From assembly GCF_010727945.1 (NCBI RefSeq), contig NZ_AP022569.1:2170001-2234000 (forward strand): 64,000 nucleotides of DNA, written 5' to 3'. This stretch comes from Mycobacterium cookii. Its GTDB lineage: Bacteria; Actinomycetota; Actinomycetes; Mycobacteriales; Mycobacteriaceae. Under the pieces are notes generated by a model. The model had not been told where the DNA came from. It saw nothing but the letters and a program-made list of their open reading frames with translations, and made no database searches. Below are positions 27,117-38,334 of this stretch, one piece after another (position 1 is the stretch's first letter; every line of letters begins with the position of its first letter). Both the position numbers and the translations under genes were made by a program.

Positions 27117-27894
27117 GGAACTCCACGACCCGCTTGCGCGCCTCGTAGGCGGGGTGACCGTCGACCTCGCGGACCTCCAGGGTCAGCACCGAGTGGGCCG
27201 CCCGGCTGAAGCCGTGCTCGTTGCCCGGGCCGGAGTCGATCTCGATCACCTCGAACGCGTCACCGAGCCGTTCTTTGAGCGTGGTGAACCGTTCGCCGGG
27301 CGACATCAGGTCCTTGCTGAACCGCAGGCCAAGCGCGCACACGCCGTCGGTGGCGGCACGGTCTTTGAACGCGTTCAGCTCGACGTCGCTGAGTCCGGCA
27401 TCGCGCCGCTGGCGCGGGGTGAACGGGAACGGCGTCGACGGCTGGCTGAGCACCGGCGCGAGCACGCTGTCGTCGACCGCGGCGGCCAGCGCGAAGCCGC
27501 CGGTGAAGCACTGGCCGATCACCCCGACACCTTTGCCGGGCGTCGTCTTGTTCAGATCGCTTGCCAACGCGCGCAGGAAATCTGCGACCGGCCGGTGCTT
27601 GTTGGTCGCAAGCGCCGCGAACTCCCTTGCCACACAGACACGTCGCAGAGTATCGACCGTGTAGCCGACCGAGACCGGGCGGCCGGGCTCGCCGAACAGG
27701 GACGGGATCGCCACGGTGAAACCGTTGTCCACCAGATGATTTCCCAGAGCGAGCACGCCGGGGTGGATGCCCGGGACCTCGGGGATCAGCACCACACCGG
27801 GCCCCTCGCCCTTGCGGTACACGTCGTGGGTGTATCCGCCGCCGGTGAACGGTGCCGCTGACCAGCCAGTGAGGTCTGCCTCCGGTGCGCCCAT
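27097..27894 (-). CDS. dienelactone hydrolase family protein
   Basis: 265 aa alpha/beta hydrolase with a cysteine nucleophile in GQCFTGG, as in dienelactone hydrolases; the likely catalytic His is in GPGNEHGFSRAAH. N-terminal motif GPGVVLIPEVPGIHPG is typical. Its last 20 bp overlap the end of the opposite SDR gene. It lies 15 bp after the DUF4245 gene on the same strand. Substrate unknown. Confidence 0.88.
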   Translation of the reverse strand: MGAPEADLTGWSAAPFTGGGYTHDVYRKGEGPGVVLIPEVPGIHPGVLALGNHLVDNGFTVAIPSLFGEPGRPVSVGYTVDTLRRVCVAREFAALATNKHRPVADFLRALASDLNKTTPGKGVGVIGQCFTGGFALAAAVDDSVLAPVLSQPSTPFPFTPRQRRDAGLSDVELNAFKDRAATDGVCALGLRFSKDLMSPGERFTTLKERLGDAFEVIEIDSGPGNEHGFSRAAHSVLTLEVREVDGHPAYEARKRVVEFLNARLR

Positions 27895-27909
27895 GTCCGA
27901 GATTCCCTT

Positions 27910-28566
27910 CTACCGATGCGCCGGCAACGGCGGCTGCGATTGGGTGGCCGCTGCCAGCGTACGGAACTCGTCGGCGTTGCCTGCGCCGGTGACAGCAACC
28001 TGAGCGGGGCCGGCCGGGCTGTTCAGCCGCGCCGTCCACACCGGCTCGGTTCCGTCGCCCTGGTAGGTGACCCACCTGGTGCCGTCCACGTCGACCGTTC
28101 CGCTCGGATACATCGACGGATGGATCGAGCCGACCAGCTTGTCCTCGTCGGCATTGCTCTGAGTCAGGCTCACATACATCCCCTTGGGGCTGATGTAGCC
28201 GACGGTCGAGGTGGCGGCGTGCAGCCGCTGCCGGGTCGACGGGTCGGTCCGGCCGTCCTGGATACCGCCGCGGCCGCCGGAGTTGGCCTGCCAGCCGTCG
28301 GGCAGCTTCGGCAACCGGACCGGGAAGCCCAGTGTCAGCGCGTCGGCCCGCAGCGCGCTCGCGGCGTTGTAGGACGGCACCGGTCCGCGCTCGACTCCGC
28401 TGGGGGCGAACGAACACATCCCGACCACACCGGCCAACAGGATGCAGGCCGCCACCAGCGGGGCGATCGACCAGAACATGTCCCGGCCGTCTTGGAGCAG
28501 CCGGGGCTTGGCCGGTTTGGCCGTCGGCTCAGGCTGTTTTGCCGGAGGCTGCGGCTGCGTCGTCAC
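27910..28566 (-). CDS. DUF4245 membrane-anchored protein (Rv1100-like)
   Basis: 218 aa from the GTG at 28566. A proline-rich cytoplasmic N-terminus, one membrane helix (about residues 34-53, [20 protein letters not shown]) and an extracytoplasmic DUF4245 domain with [18 protein letters not shown] and GTRWVTYQG. Function of the family is unknown. Divergent from glpX (55 bp apart), as in M. tuberculosis. Confidence 0.82.
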   Translation of the reverse strand: MTTQPQPPAKQPEPTAKPAKPRLLQDGRDMFWSIAPLVAACILLAGVVGMCSFAPSGVERGPVPSYNAASALRADALTLGFPVRLPKLPDGWQANSGGRGGIQDGRTDPSTRQRLHAATSTVGYISPKGMYVSLTQSNADEDKLVGSIHPSMYPSGTVDVDGTRWVTYQGDGTEPVWTARLNSPAGPAQVAVTGAGNADEFRTLAAATQSQPPLPAHR

Positions 28567-28621
28567 AGCACGAGTATCCCAGCTCCCGAGCGGCAACCTG
28601 CCTCTGGGACAATCGGCAACC

Positions 28622-29653
28622 ATGACCGCAGGTTCTCGTCGCGAAGCCCCGGACCGCAACCTCGCCCTTGAGCTCGTCCGGGTCACCGAAGCAGGCGCAA
28701 TGGCCGCGGGTCGCTGGGTCGGTCGCGGCGACAAAGAGGGCGGTGACGGCGCGGCCGTCGACGCCATCCGCCAGCTGGTGAACTCGGTGTCGATGCGCGG
28801 CGTGGTGGTGATCGGCGAGGGCGAGAAGGACCACGCGCCGATGCTCTACAACGGCGAAGAGGTCGGCAACGGCGACGGGCCGGAGTGCGACTTCGCCGTC
28901 GACCCGATCGACGGCACCACGCTGATGAGCAAGGGCATGCCCAACGCGATCTCGGTGCTCGCGGTGGCCGACCGCGGCGCGATGTTCGACCCGTCTGCGG
29001 TGTTCTACATGAACAAGATCGCGGTGGGACCCGACGCGGCGCACGTGCTGGACATCACCGCCCCGATCGCCGAGAACATCCGGGCGGTCGCCAAAGTCAA
29101 AGGGCTGTCCGTGCCGGACATGACGGTCTGCATCCTGGACCGGCCGCGGCACGCCCAGCTCATCGGGGACGTGCGCGACACCGGCGCCCGGATCCGGCTG
29201 ATCACCGACGGCGACGTCGCCGGCGCGATCTCGGCGTGCCGACCGGGCTCGGGCACCGACATGCTGGCCGGTATCGGCGGCACGCCGGAGGGCATCATCA
29301 CCGCCGCAGCGATCCGCTGCATGGGCGGCGAGATCCAGGCGCAGCTGGCCCCGAAGGACGACGAAGAACGACAGAAGGCGATCGACGCCGGCTACGACCT
29401 CGACGCCGTCCTCACCACATATGACCTGGTGTCCGGGGAGAACGTCTTCTTCTGCGCCACCGGCGTCACCGACGGCGACCTGCTCAAGGGCGTCCGCTAC
29501 GAGCCGGGCGGCTGCACCACCCAGTCGATCGTGATGCGATCGAAGTCGGGCACGCTGCGGATGGTCGAGGGCTTTCACCGGTTGACCAAGCTCAACGAGT
29601 ACTCGGCCATCGACTTCACCGGCGACAGCACCGCCGCGTACCCACTGCCGTAA
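28622..29653 (+). CDS. glpX: class II fructose-1,6-bisphosphatase
   Basis: 343 aa. Gluconeogenic enzyme; GlpX is the main FBPase of mycobacteria. Visible are [15 protein letters not shown], the metal and phosphate motifs [11 protein letters not shown] and [12 protein letters not shown], and [14 protein letters not shown]. The ATG at 28622 gives [13 protein letters not shown], matching the conserved N-terminus; the frame is open further upstream but lacks similarity. Confidence 0.95.
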   Translation: MTAGSRREAPDRNLALELVRVTEAGAMAAGRWVGRGDKEGGDGAAVDAIRQLVNSVSMRGVVVIGEGEKDHAPMLYNGEEVGNGDGPECDFAVDPIDGTTLMSKGMPNAISVLAVADRGAMFDPSAVFYMNKIAVGPDAAHVLDITAPIAENIRAVAKVKGLSVPDMTVCILDRPRHAQLIGDVRDTGARIRLITDGDVAGAISACRPGSGTDMLAGIGGTPEGIITAAAIRCMGGEIQAQLAPKDDEERQKAIDAGYDLDAVLTTYDLVSGENVFFCATGVTDGDLLKGVRYEPGGCTTQSIVMRSKSGTLRMVEGFHRLTKLNEYSAIDFTGDSTAAYPLP

Positions 29654-29688
29654 CCACTAACCAGCGACGGATAGCGAGGGATCTGCCC

Positions 29689-31089
<1,401 letters not shown>

Positions 31090-31091
31090 TC

Positions 31092-31556
31092 ATGCTTGAC
31101 GACGGACTCCGCCAGCGGCGCCTCGCGCTCATCGAAGAGCACATGAACACCGAGGTGACCAAGGAGTTCGATCGCACCCTCGCGACCTTCAACGGGCATC
31201 CTCGCTACGAAATCATGGCCACCGGGCAGGTTTTCGACGGCGATGACGAGGTGATGAACTACTACCGCACCACCAGGACCGCGTTCCCCGACCAGCGCCA
31301 CGAAAACGTGCGCTACCACTTCAGCGACGACGCGGTGATCACCGAATTCGATCTGCTGGGAACCAATCTCGGCGAGTTCTACGGGATGCCACCCACCGGC
31401 AAAGCGTTTCGGGTGCCGATCATCGCGGTGTTCTTCTTCGACGGCGAGCGAATCATCAACGAGCGCATTTACTTTGACAGCGCGAGCCTGGTGACGCAGA
31501 TCGGCCGTGGGGAGCTGTTGGCCCTGGCCGCGACCGGCGAGCTACCGGGGCAGTAA
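31092..31556 (+). CDS. SnoaL-like (ester cyclase type) protein
   Basis: 154 aa NTF2-like protein. The central HENVRYHFSDDAVITEFDLLGT and GMPPTGKAFRVPIIAVFFFDGERIINERIYFD match SnoaL-like polyketide cyclase or ester cyclase proteins. The ATG lies 2 bp after the fumC stop, suggesting cotranscription. Reaction unknown; the link to fumarase is probably only positional. Confidence 0.8.
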   Translation: MLDDGLRQRRLALIEEHMNTEVTKEFDRTLATFNGHPRYEIMATGQVFDGDDEVMNYYRTTRTAFPDQRHENVRYHFSDDAVITEFDLLGTNLGEFYGMPPTGKAFRVPIIAVFFFDGERIINERIYFDSASLVTQIGRGELLALAATGELPGQ

Positions 31557-31613
31557 CCGTCGGGGTAAGACCCGCACTGAGCCAAGAGCCCCTCGTGGGA
31601 CTGCCCGACGGCC

Positions 31614-31619
31614 TATTCT
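31614..31619 (+). promoter_or_regulatory. -10 element of the large cyclase-ATPase gene
   Basis: TATTCT matches TANNNT. The transcript would begin near 31626, which rules out a start at the in-frame GTG 31620 and supports the ATG at 31653. Confidence 0.45.
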
Positions 31620-31652
31620 GTGAAGGCTGGGGGCAGGACAGGCGGAGGTCGG

Positions 31653-34600
31653 ATGGCGACCGGAGCGGCGTGCAGGACGTGTGGCGCCGAGCCCATCGCG
31701 AGCGCCCGGTTTTGTCACGCGTGCGGCGCACCAGTCGACGACAGCGACGCGCACGCCGAGTACAAGCAGGTAACGGTTCTCTTCGCCGACGTGGTCCACT
31801 CGATGGACATCGCCGCGGCTGTCGGCGCAGAGCGGCTGCGGGAGATCATGACCGAGCTCGCCGACCGCGCTGCCGAGGTGGTCCAGCGCTACGGCGCCGC
31901 GGTCGCACAGTTCACCGGCGACGGGATCATGGCGGTGTTCGGTGCGCCGGTGGCGTTCGAAGACCACGCCGTTCGCGCCTGTCGTGCGGCGCTGGACATT
32001 CAAACGGAGACCGCCCGGTTAGCCGTCGACGTCAAAAAGCGGGACGGCCTGGATCTGCGGTTGCGCGTGGGGCTTAACTCCGGTGAGGTCGTCGCCGGTG
32101 AGATCGGTTCGGGCGCTTTCGGTTACGCCGCGATCGGGCAGCAGGTAGGCCTGGCTCAGCGGATGGAATCCGTCGCGCCGGCGGGCGGGGTGATGCTCAG
32201 CAAATCCACCGCACGGCTGGTCGCGGGTCGGGCGTTATTGGGTGAGACCGAGATGGTGCGCATCAAGGGCGCCGAGAATCCGGTGCCTGCTCGTCGGTTG
32301 TTGGGCATGGCCGAACGACCTGCTGCCGGACGTGCTGAATCCAATCTTGTCGGTCGGCGCTGGGAGATGGCCGCCGTCGAGGGCGTGTTGGACCGTGCCG
32401 TCGAGGGCCACGGCGCAGTGGTTGGCGTGGTGGGATCACCGGGCATCGGCAAGAGCCGTCTGGTGCGTGAGGTCGCCGCGATGGCAGCAGCCCGCGGTGT
32501 CGACGTTTTCGTCGCCTTCTGCGAATCGCACGCCAGTGATATCCCGTTTTATGCCGTCGCGCGACTATTGCGGGCAGCCTTCGGCGTGGGTGAACTGGAC
32601 GCCGCGGCCGCCCGAACGCAGCTTCGGACCCGCGTGCCCGAGGCCGACCCGGAAGACCTATTGCTCTTCGATGACCTGCTGGGCATCGCCGATCCCGACG
32701 TGAAGCTGCCCAAGATCGATCCGGATGCTCGGCGACGGCGGTTGACCGCGCTGGTCAATTCGGCGTCGCTGGCCCGCCAAGCCCCGGCTGTCTATGTCGT
32801 CGAGGACGTCCACTGGGTTGACGAGGCCAGCGAGTCTCTACTCGCGAATTTTCTCTCGGTGATTCCGCAGACGCGGTCGGTGGTGTTGACCACCTACCGC
32901 CCCGAGTATTCCGGCGCGTTGAACCGGGTGCCCGGTGCTCAGAGCATCGCCCTTGTGCCGCTGAGCGATTCGGAAACCGCCGCACTGGTCTCAGAGCTGC
33001 TCGGGAACGACCCCTCCCTTGACACGCTGGGCCGGCAGATCGTCGAGAGGGCCGCCGGTAATCCATTTTTCGCCGAGGAGATGGTGCGCGACTTGGCCGA
33101 GCGAGGTGTGCTGCGCGGCAACCGCGGCGCCTACGTCTCGACGGCCGGTGTGGCCCGGGTCAGCATGCCCGCCACCGTGCAGGCGACGATCGCCGCCCGG
33201 ATCGACCGCCTTGACCCAGTGGCAAAGCGCACCTTGAGTGCCGCGGCGGTCATCGGCTCGCGATTCGACCCGGACCTGCTCGAAACGCTCGGCATTGAAC
33301 CCATCGTCGAGGACCTTGTGCTGGCCGAACTTGTCGATCAGGTGCGATTTACCGGAGCACCGGAGTATGTGTTTCACCATCCGCTGATCCGGACGGTGGC
33401 CTACGAGTCACAGCTCAAATCCGATCGTGCCGAACTGCACCGCCGCGTCGCAGCCGCAATCGAAGCACGTGACCCGACAGCGGCTGAGGAACATGCCGCT
33501 TTGATCGCCGAACATCTGGAGGCCGCCGCCGATCTGCACGCCGCGTACGGCTGGCACCTGCGCGCCGGGGCGTGGGCAACCAGCCGAAACATGGCCGCAG
33601 CGCGAACCAGTTGGGAGCGCGCCCGAACGATCGCCGACACATTGCCCACCGACGACCCGAACCAGGTAGCCATGCGCATCGCCCCTCGCACCATGCTGTG
33701 CGGGACCGCCTATCGGGTCCATCCGAACGACGCCGGCACCCGCTTCGACGAATTGCGGGAGTTGTGCGCCGTCACAGGGGACAAGGCGCCACTGGCCGTC
33801 GCCATGGCGGGACTGGTGATGGATCACGCCTATCGGGGCCGGATTCGCGAGGCGTCGAAGCTGGCATCGGAGGCCATGGCTCTCATCGAGTCGCTTGGCG
33901 ATCCGACTTTGATTGTGGGGCTGTCCTTCCCGGCGCTCTACGCCAAGATCGAACGTGGTGGTTGGCCTGACGCGCTGCGGTGGTCGCAAAGGGTTATCGA
34001 GCTGGCCGACGGTGATCCGTTCAAGGGCAACTTCATCTTCGGATCTCCGTTGGCACTGGCCTTGGCGGCGCGGGGCACGGCCCGTTATTCGTTGGGACAC
34101 CCCGGCTGGCGCGAGGATCTGCGCCACGGCCTGGAGATGGCCCGCAGTGCCGACCCGCTGACCTACTCCGGGGTGGCCGCTGTGGGTTACTTCCCGGGAG
34201 TATCGAGTGGTGCCTTGGCTGCCGACGACCGCGCGGTGCATGAGATCGAGGATGCGCTGGGAATTGCCGAACGAGCCGGTAACGACATGGCGCCGTCATT
34301 CGCCCGGATGGCGCTGGGCGTTGCATTGGTGCATCGTCAGACGGCTGCCGAACGTGACCGAGGATTGACGCTCATGGCGGAGGTCAGCGATGTGTTCGCG
34401 CGCGACGCGCACAACCTTGGGGATCGACCGCTGGTCGAGGTCTACATGGCACGGGAACAAGCTCGGCGCGGGGATCTCGACGAGGCGATACCGCTGATGC
34501 GCGCCGCCACCGATCATCTGGCTCGCGAGGGACAACTGCTGGCGTGGGGCATTCCGGCTACGGGTGTTCTGGCGCAGACACTGTTCGATCGCGGGGCCGA

Positions 34601-34823
34601 ATGTGACGTAGCCGAAGCCGAGGCCGTCATCGAGCGGTTAGCGACTGCGCCAGCCGATGGGGGTTGGGTTACTCGTGACATCTGGCTGCTGCGACTACAA
34701 GCCCTACTGGCGCGGGCTCACGGCGATGCTGTCGCATACGCGGAATTCCGGGATCGCTACCGCGACATGGCCAAAACGCTTGGCTTCGACGGGCACATCG
34801 CTTGGGCCGAGGCGATGAAGTGA
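31653..34823 (+). CDS. zinc ribbon-class III cyclase-AAA ATPase-TPR regulator
   Basis: 1056 aa. In order: a zinc ribbon (Cys7, 10, 21, 24), a class III cyclase domain (about 35-200), a STAND-type AAA ATPase (P-loop GSPGIGKSRL, Walker B YVVEDVHWVDE) and a long helical TPR-like C-terminus. The metal Asp residues are kept (FADVVHS, FTGDG), but Lys at the specificity position is Gln, and the transition-state Asn is Gly (GQQVGLAQRM), so the cyclase may be inactive or a sensor. This architecture is common in mycobacteria. GGAGG lies 4 nt before the ATG. No DNA-binding domain at the C-terminus is apparent. Confidence 0.88.
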   Translation: MATGAACRTCGAEPIASARFCHACGAPVDDSDAHAEYKQVTVLFADVVHSMDIAAAVGAERLREIMTELADRAAEVVQRYGAAVAQFTGDGIMAVFGAPVAFEDHAVRACRAALDIQTETARLAVDVKKRDGLDLRLRVGLNSGEVVAGEIGSGAFGYAAIGQQVGLAQRMESVAPAGGVMLSKSTARLVAGRALLGETEMVRIKGAENPVPARRLLGMAERPAAGRAESNLVGRRWEMAAVEGVLDRAVEGHGAVVGVVGSPGIGKSRLVREVAAMAAARGVDVFVAFCESHASDIPFYAVARLLRAAFGVGELDAAAARTQLRTRVPEADPEDLLLFDDLLGIADPDVKLPKIDPDARRRRLTALVNSASLARQAPAVYVVEDVHWVDEASESLLANFLSVIPQTRSVVLTTYRPEYSGALNRVPGAQSIALVPLSDSETAALVSELLGNDPSLDTLGRQIVERAAGNPFFAEEMVRDLAERGVLRGNRGAYVSTAGVARVSMPATVQATIAARIDRLDPVAKRTLSAAAVIGSRFDPDLLETLGIEPIVEDLVLAELVDQVRFTGAPEYVFHHPLIRTVAYESQLKSDRAELHRRVAAAIEARDPTAAEEHAALIAEHLEAAADLHAAYGWHLRAGAWATSRNMAAARTSWERARTIADTLPTDDPNQVAMRIAPRTMLCGTAYRVHPNDAGTRFDELRELCAVTGDKAPLAVAMAGLVMDHAYRGRIREASKLASEAMALIESLGDPTLIVGLSFPALYAKIERGGWPDALRWSQRVIELADGDPFKGNFIFGSPLALALAARGTARYSLGHPGWREDLRHGLEMARSADPLTYSGVAAVGYFPGVSSGALAADDRAVHEIEDALGIAERAGNDMAPSFARMALGVALVHRQTAAERDRGLTLMAEVSDVFARDAHNLGDRPLVEVYMAREQARRGDLDEAIPLMRAATDHLAREGQLLAWGIPATGVLAQTLFDRGAECDVAEAEAVIERLATAPADGGWVTRDIWLLRLQALLARAHGDAVAYAEFRDRYRDMAKTLGFDGHIAWAEAMK

Positions 34824-34867
34824 CCCATGAGGGGTCGCATTCAACGGACCGGCGGCCGTGTTCGTTG

Positions 34868-34926
34868 TGCCCGCCTCTGAGCGACAACTCTGCCGTAGCG
34901 GCGCGATTGTCGCTGTGAGGCGGGCA
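34868..34926. terminator. long hairpin between convergent genes
   Basis: Left arm 34868-34887 and right arm 34907-34926 pair at 18 of 20 positions with a 19-nt loop. It lies between the stops of the cyclase-ATPase gene and the MFS gene, which converge. No T-run follows, so it may be a bidirectional terminator of the hairpin-only kind or a repeat remnant. Confidence 0.5.
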
Positions 34927-34939
34927 GATCGACTGCCGC

Positions 34940-36094
34940 TCATTCGGTCCGCTCGGATGTGACCGGCACCACCGGGACGGCCAACAGCGGGAAAAACGCA
35001 CACACGGCGAAAGCGACCGGGTAACCGACCGCGGTGATCAACGCGCCGAACGCCGGGGGCGCCAGGGCCGCCATCACCCGTTGCGCCGTGTTCTGTACAC
35101 CCAGCGCCCGTCCGCTCCAGAACGGTCCGGCGTACTCGGTGATCGCAGTCGCCGCCAAGCCGTTGTATCCCACCGCGATCACCGTGGCGACGACCATCGC
35201 GGCTTCGGCGAGCGGTGACGTCAGGTAATCGGTGAGCGCCAGTACCAACAGCGCCACGCCGCACGCGACGGCGACAGTCCGGTTGGGCCGCAACCGCGAA
35301 CCGACGTAATCCGACCACCGGCCCACCACGATGCGGCCTGCCGCACCGATCAACTGCGCGACGGTCACCAGCAGACTGGCAGCCGGGACCGACCAGTGAT
35401 GGTCGACGATCAACCAGACCAGCATGAAGGTCACGGTCACCGACTGCGGCACCATCAGCAACGCCGACGCGAAGTGGATGCGCCGCAGCACATTTGCGCC
35501 CTGATAGGGGCTGGCCAGCTGTTCGGCGGTCGCCGCCGCCCGAGGCAGTCGGGGCGGATCGGTCAAGAAGATGAAGCTGGCCAGCGCCGCCACCGCGCAC
35601 GCGATCGCCGGATACAACAATGCGGCGAAGAAACCGTTCTCGATTTCGGTCAGCTCGGGCATCGCCACAGCGCCGACCGCGACCCCCAGCGGTTGCGCGG
35701 TCTGCCGGATTCCCATCGCCAAGCCACGCTTTTGTGGCGGGAACGACCCGGATACCAGCCGGCCACCGGCGACATTGCTACTGGCGGCCGCCATTCCGCC
35801 GACGAACAGCAATGCGCCGATCGCCACGAGTGAGTGCATGGGTGCAGCGGCGAATGCGGCGGCGCCCGCCAAACCGGTACCCAACGCGAGTGTTACGCGC
35901 TCACCCAGCCGATCTGCCAGGTAACCCCAGGCGACCAGTGTCAGCACCATGCCGAAACTCGGCATCGACGACAACAGACCCGCCGCCGTCAGCGAGGTGT
36001 GGCGGCTGGTCTCCAGCGCCGGGATCAAGAACACCCCGCAGTTGATGAAAAGAAAGGAACACGACGTCGCCGCGACGCTGACCGCAAGTGTCAC
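34940..36094 (-). CDS. MFS transporter
   Basis: 384 aa from a GTG at 36094, about 12 membrane helices. The first helices (LAVSVAATSCSFLFINCGVFLIP) and the loop GYLADRLGERVTLALG carry the MFS motif-A pattern between helices 2 and 3. Similar to the CynX/NimT or oxalate-formate antiporter-like branch; substrate unknown. The start lies 7 bp after the deacetylase stop; a frame open further upstream would overlap that gene. Last gene of the phoAT-phoH2-deacetylase-MFS string; I do not recall it at this place in M. tuberculosis. Confidence 0.85.
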   Translation of the reverse strand: MTLAVSVAATSCSFLFINCGVFLIPALETSRHTSLTAAGLLSSMPSFGMVLTLVAWGYLADRLGERVTLALGTGLAGAAAFAAAPMHSLVAIGALLFVGGMAAASSNVAGGRLVSGSFPPQKRGLAMGIRQTAQPLGVAVGAVAMPELTEIENGFFAALLYPAIACAVAALASFIFLTDPPRLPRAAATAEQLASPYQGANVLRRIHFASALLMVPQSVTVTFMLVWLIVDHHWSVPAASLLVTVAQLIGAAGRIVVGRWSDYVGSRLRPNRTVAVACGVALLVLALTDYLTSPLAEAAMVVATVIAVGYNGLAATAITEYAGPFWSGRALGVQNTAQRVMAALAPPAFGALITAVGYPVAFAVCAFFPLLAVPVVPVTSERTE

Positions 36095-36101
36095 CCACGG
36101 C

Positions 36102-36986
36102 CTAGCTCCCGTTGTTCGGTCCACCCGAATTCTGGCCGGGGACATCATTGATCGGGAAGTTGGGCATCGGCGCCGGCGACGGCGTATTGGGCAGCGACGG
36201 AATCTCCGACGCTGGGATGTCGCGCAGGTCGTTGACCGGCGGCCCATTCTCGCGACCGCCGTAGACGCTGCCCGGGGCGCGTTGCCCGAGCAGCTGGCTG
36301 ACCGTCACCAGGTGGTAGCCGTTGGCCTTGAGCACCGGAATGAACTGGTACACCAGATCGACTGTGCTGGAGTAGGTGTCGTGCAGCAGCACCACCGATC
36401 CGGGTTTGATCTGGCTCATCAGCAGAGCCCTGCTGGCCGCGGTGTTGGAATCATTGATCCAGTCGAAAGGGATGACGTCCCAGAGGATTCCGGCCAGCCC
36501 AGCTTTCGCGGCCTGCTCGTTGACTGCCGGATCGGTCAGGCCGCCCGGCGGTCGCCATAACTTCGGTGTCACACCGGTGGCGGCCACGATCGCGTCGCGG
36601 GCCCGCGAGAACTGCGCCGGCACGTCGACCGCCGGCAGCGTGGTCATGTTCGGGTGTTCCCAAGAGTGGCTGCCCAGTTCCATGCCCGCGTCGACGACAC
36701 GCTTCGCTCCGGCCGGGTTGGCGGCGACCTTGTTGCCGATCTCGAAGAACGTCGCCTTGGCGTTGTTGGCGGTCAGGATGCCCAGCAGTCGATCGGTGAA
36801 CGGCGTCGGACCGTCGTCGAAGGTGAGCGCCACACATTTGACCTGCGTGCAGTCGACCACTTCGTTGGCGTGCGCGAACCTGACATGCCCGGTGAACGCG
36901 CCGATCGCCACGATGAGGGCCGCTGCCGCCGCGCCGGCGACGGTACGCCAGTACCGCCACGCCTGGTTGTCTGGTCGTCTCGGCAC
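36102..36986 (-). CDS. polysaccharide deacetylase (NodB-type), exported
   Basis: 294 aa, like Rv1096. N-terminal membrane anchor or signal (residues 14-33). NodB domain: TFDDGP with catalytic and metal Asp, the metal-binding HSWEH, and WRPPGG, DVIPFDW and LLHD later. Acts outside the membrane, deacetylating N-acetylated sugars, probably peptidoglycan. The C-terminus is Pro/Asn-rich and disordered. It begins 16 bp after phoH2. Confidence 0.92.
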   Translation of the reverse strand: MPRRPDNQAWRYWRTVAGAAAAALIVAIGAFTGHVRFAHANEVVDCTQVKCVALTFDDGPTPFTDRLLGILTANNAKATFFEIGNKVAANPAGAKRVVDAGMELGSHSWEHPNMTTLPAVDVPAQFSRARDAIVAATGVTPKLWRPPGGLTDPAVNEQAAKAGLAGILWDVIPFDWINDSNTAASRALLMSQIKPGSVVLLHDTYSSTVDLVYQFIPVLKANGYHLVTVSQLLGQRAPGSVYGGRENGPPVNDLRDIPASEIPSLPNTPSPAPMPNFPINDVPGQNSGGPNNGS

Positions 36987-37002
36987 GGCGACAGCCTACC
37001 GA

Positions 37003-38334
37003 CTAAGGCAGCGGGGCCTGGCTGATCTCCTCGAGCATCTCGGTGACCAGCGCCGCGATCGGCGAGCGCTCGCTGCGCAGCAGGGTGATGTGTGCGAACA
37101 GCGGGTGACCCTTGAGCTTTTCGACGACGGCCGCAACGCCGTCGTGACGACCCACCCGCAGGTTGTCCCGCTGGGCGACGTCGTGGGTGAGCACCACCCG
37201 CGAACCCGCGCCCAGCCGCGACAGCACGGTCAGCAGCACGTTGCGTTCCAGCGACTGCGCCTCGTCGACGATCACGAAGGAGTCGTGCAGCGACCGGCCG
37301 CGGATATGGGTCAGCGGCAGCACCTCGAGCATGCCGCGGGAGAGCACCTCTTCGAGCACCGCCGGGCTGGCCAGTCCTTCGAGGGTGTCGAAGACGGCCT
37401 GCGCCCACGGGCCCATCTTTTCGCTTTCGCTGCCGGGCAGGTAGCCCAGTTCCTGGCCGCCGACCGCGTACAGCGGACGGAACACGACCACCTTGCGCTG
37501 GGTGCGTCGCTCCAGCACGGCTTCCAGACCGGCGCACAGCGCCAGCGCCGACTTGCCGGTGCCGGCCTTGCCGCCCAGCGACACGATGCCGACCGACTCG
37601 TCGAGCAGCAGATCCAGGGCCACCCGCTGCTCGGCGGAGCGACCGCGCAGTCCGAACACTTCGCGATCGCCGCGAACCAACTGCACCTGCTTGTGGGCGT
37701 TGACCCGTCCCAGCGCGTGAGAGCTACCCGCCAGCAGCCGAATGCCGGTGTGGCAGGGCAGATCTCGCGCCGACGCCAAGTCGACCTCGCCGTCGGCGAA
37801 CAACGCGTCGATGTCTTCGGCGGTGGTTTCCAGCTCCGTCATCCCGGTCCAGCCGGAGGTGACGACATCCTGCGCGTGGTATTCGTCGGCGGGCAGGCCC
37901 ACCGCACCCGCTTTGACGCGCAGCGGAATGTCCTTGCTCACCAACGTCACTCGCTTGCCTTCGGCGGCGAGGTTGGCGGCACAGCACAGGATGCGCGAGT
38001 CGTTGGAGTCGGTGCGGAATCCGGCGGGCAGCACCGACGGGTCGCTGTGGTTCAGCTCGACGTGCAGCGTACCGCCTTGTGTCCCAACAGGAATGGGCTG
38101 ATCGAGACGTCCGTGCGCGAGTCGCAGATCGTCGAACAAGCGCAGCGCCTGGCGGGCGAACCAACCCAGCTCGTGGTGGTGGCGCTTGGCCTCCAACTCA
38201 CTGATCACCACCAACGGCACCACCACTTCGTGTTCGGCGAAGCGGGAGCAGGCCCACGGGTCGGACAACAACACCGACGTGTCGAGCACGTAGGTCCTGA
38301 TGTTGTCCTGGGAAACCGCCGGGGAATCAGTCAC
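37003..38334 (-). CDS. phoH2: PhoH2 toxin-like ATPase (PIN-PhoH)
   Basis: 443 aa from the GTG at 38334, which has GGAG 6 nt upstream. N-terminal PIN nuclease domain ([12 protein letters not shown], the Asp typical of PIN) and C-terminal PhoH P-loop ATPase ([13 protein letters not shown], then [15 protein letters not shown]). In mycobacteria PhoH2 is an ATP-dependent RNA helicase and RNase paired with the antitoxin PhoAT (established for M. tuberculosis and M. smegmatis). Overlaps the putative phoAT by 4 bp (GTGA). Confidence 0.93.
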   Translation of the reverse strand: MTDSPAVSQDNIRTYVLDTSVLLSDPWACSRFAEHEVVVPLVVISELEAKRHHHELGWFARQALRLFDDLRLAHGRLDQPIPVGTQGGTLHVELNHSDPSVLPAGFRTDSNDSRILCCAANLAAEGKRVTLVSKDIPLRVKAGAVGLPADEYHAQDVVTSGWTGMTELETTAEDIDALFADGEVDLASARDLPCHTGIRLLAGSSHALGRVNAHKQVQLVRGDREVFGLRGRSAEQRVALDLLLDESVGIVSLGGKAGTGKSALALCAGLEAVLERRTQRKVVVFRPLYAVGGQELGYLPGSESEKMGPWAQAVFDTLEGLASPAVLEEVLSRGMLEVLPLTHIRGRSLHDSFVIVDEAQSLERNVLLTVLSRLGAGSRVVLTHDVAQRDNLRVGRHDGVAAVVEKLKGHPLFAHITLLRSERSPIAALVTEMLEEISQAPLP

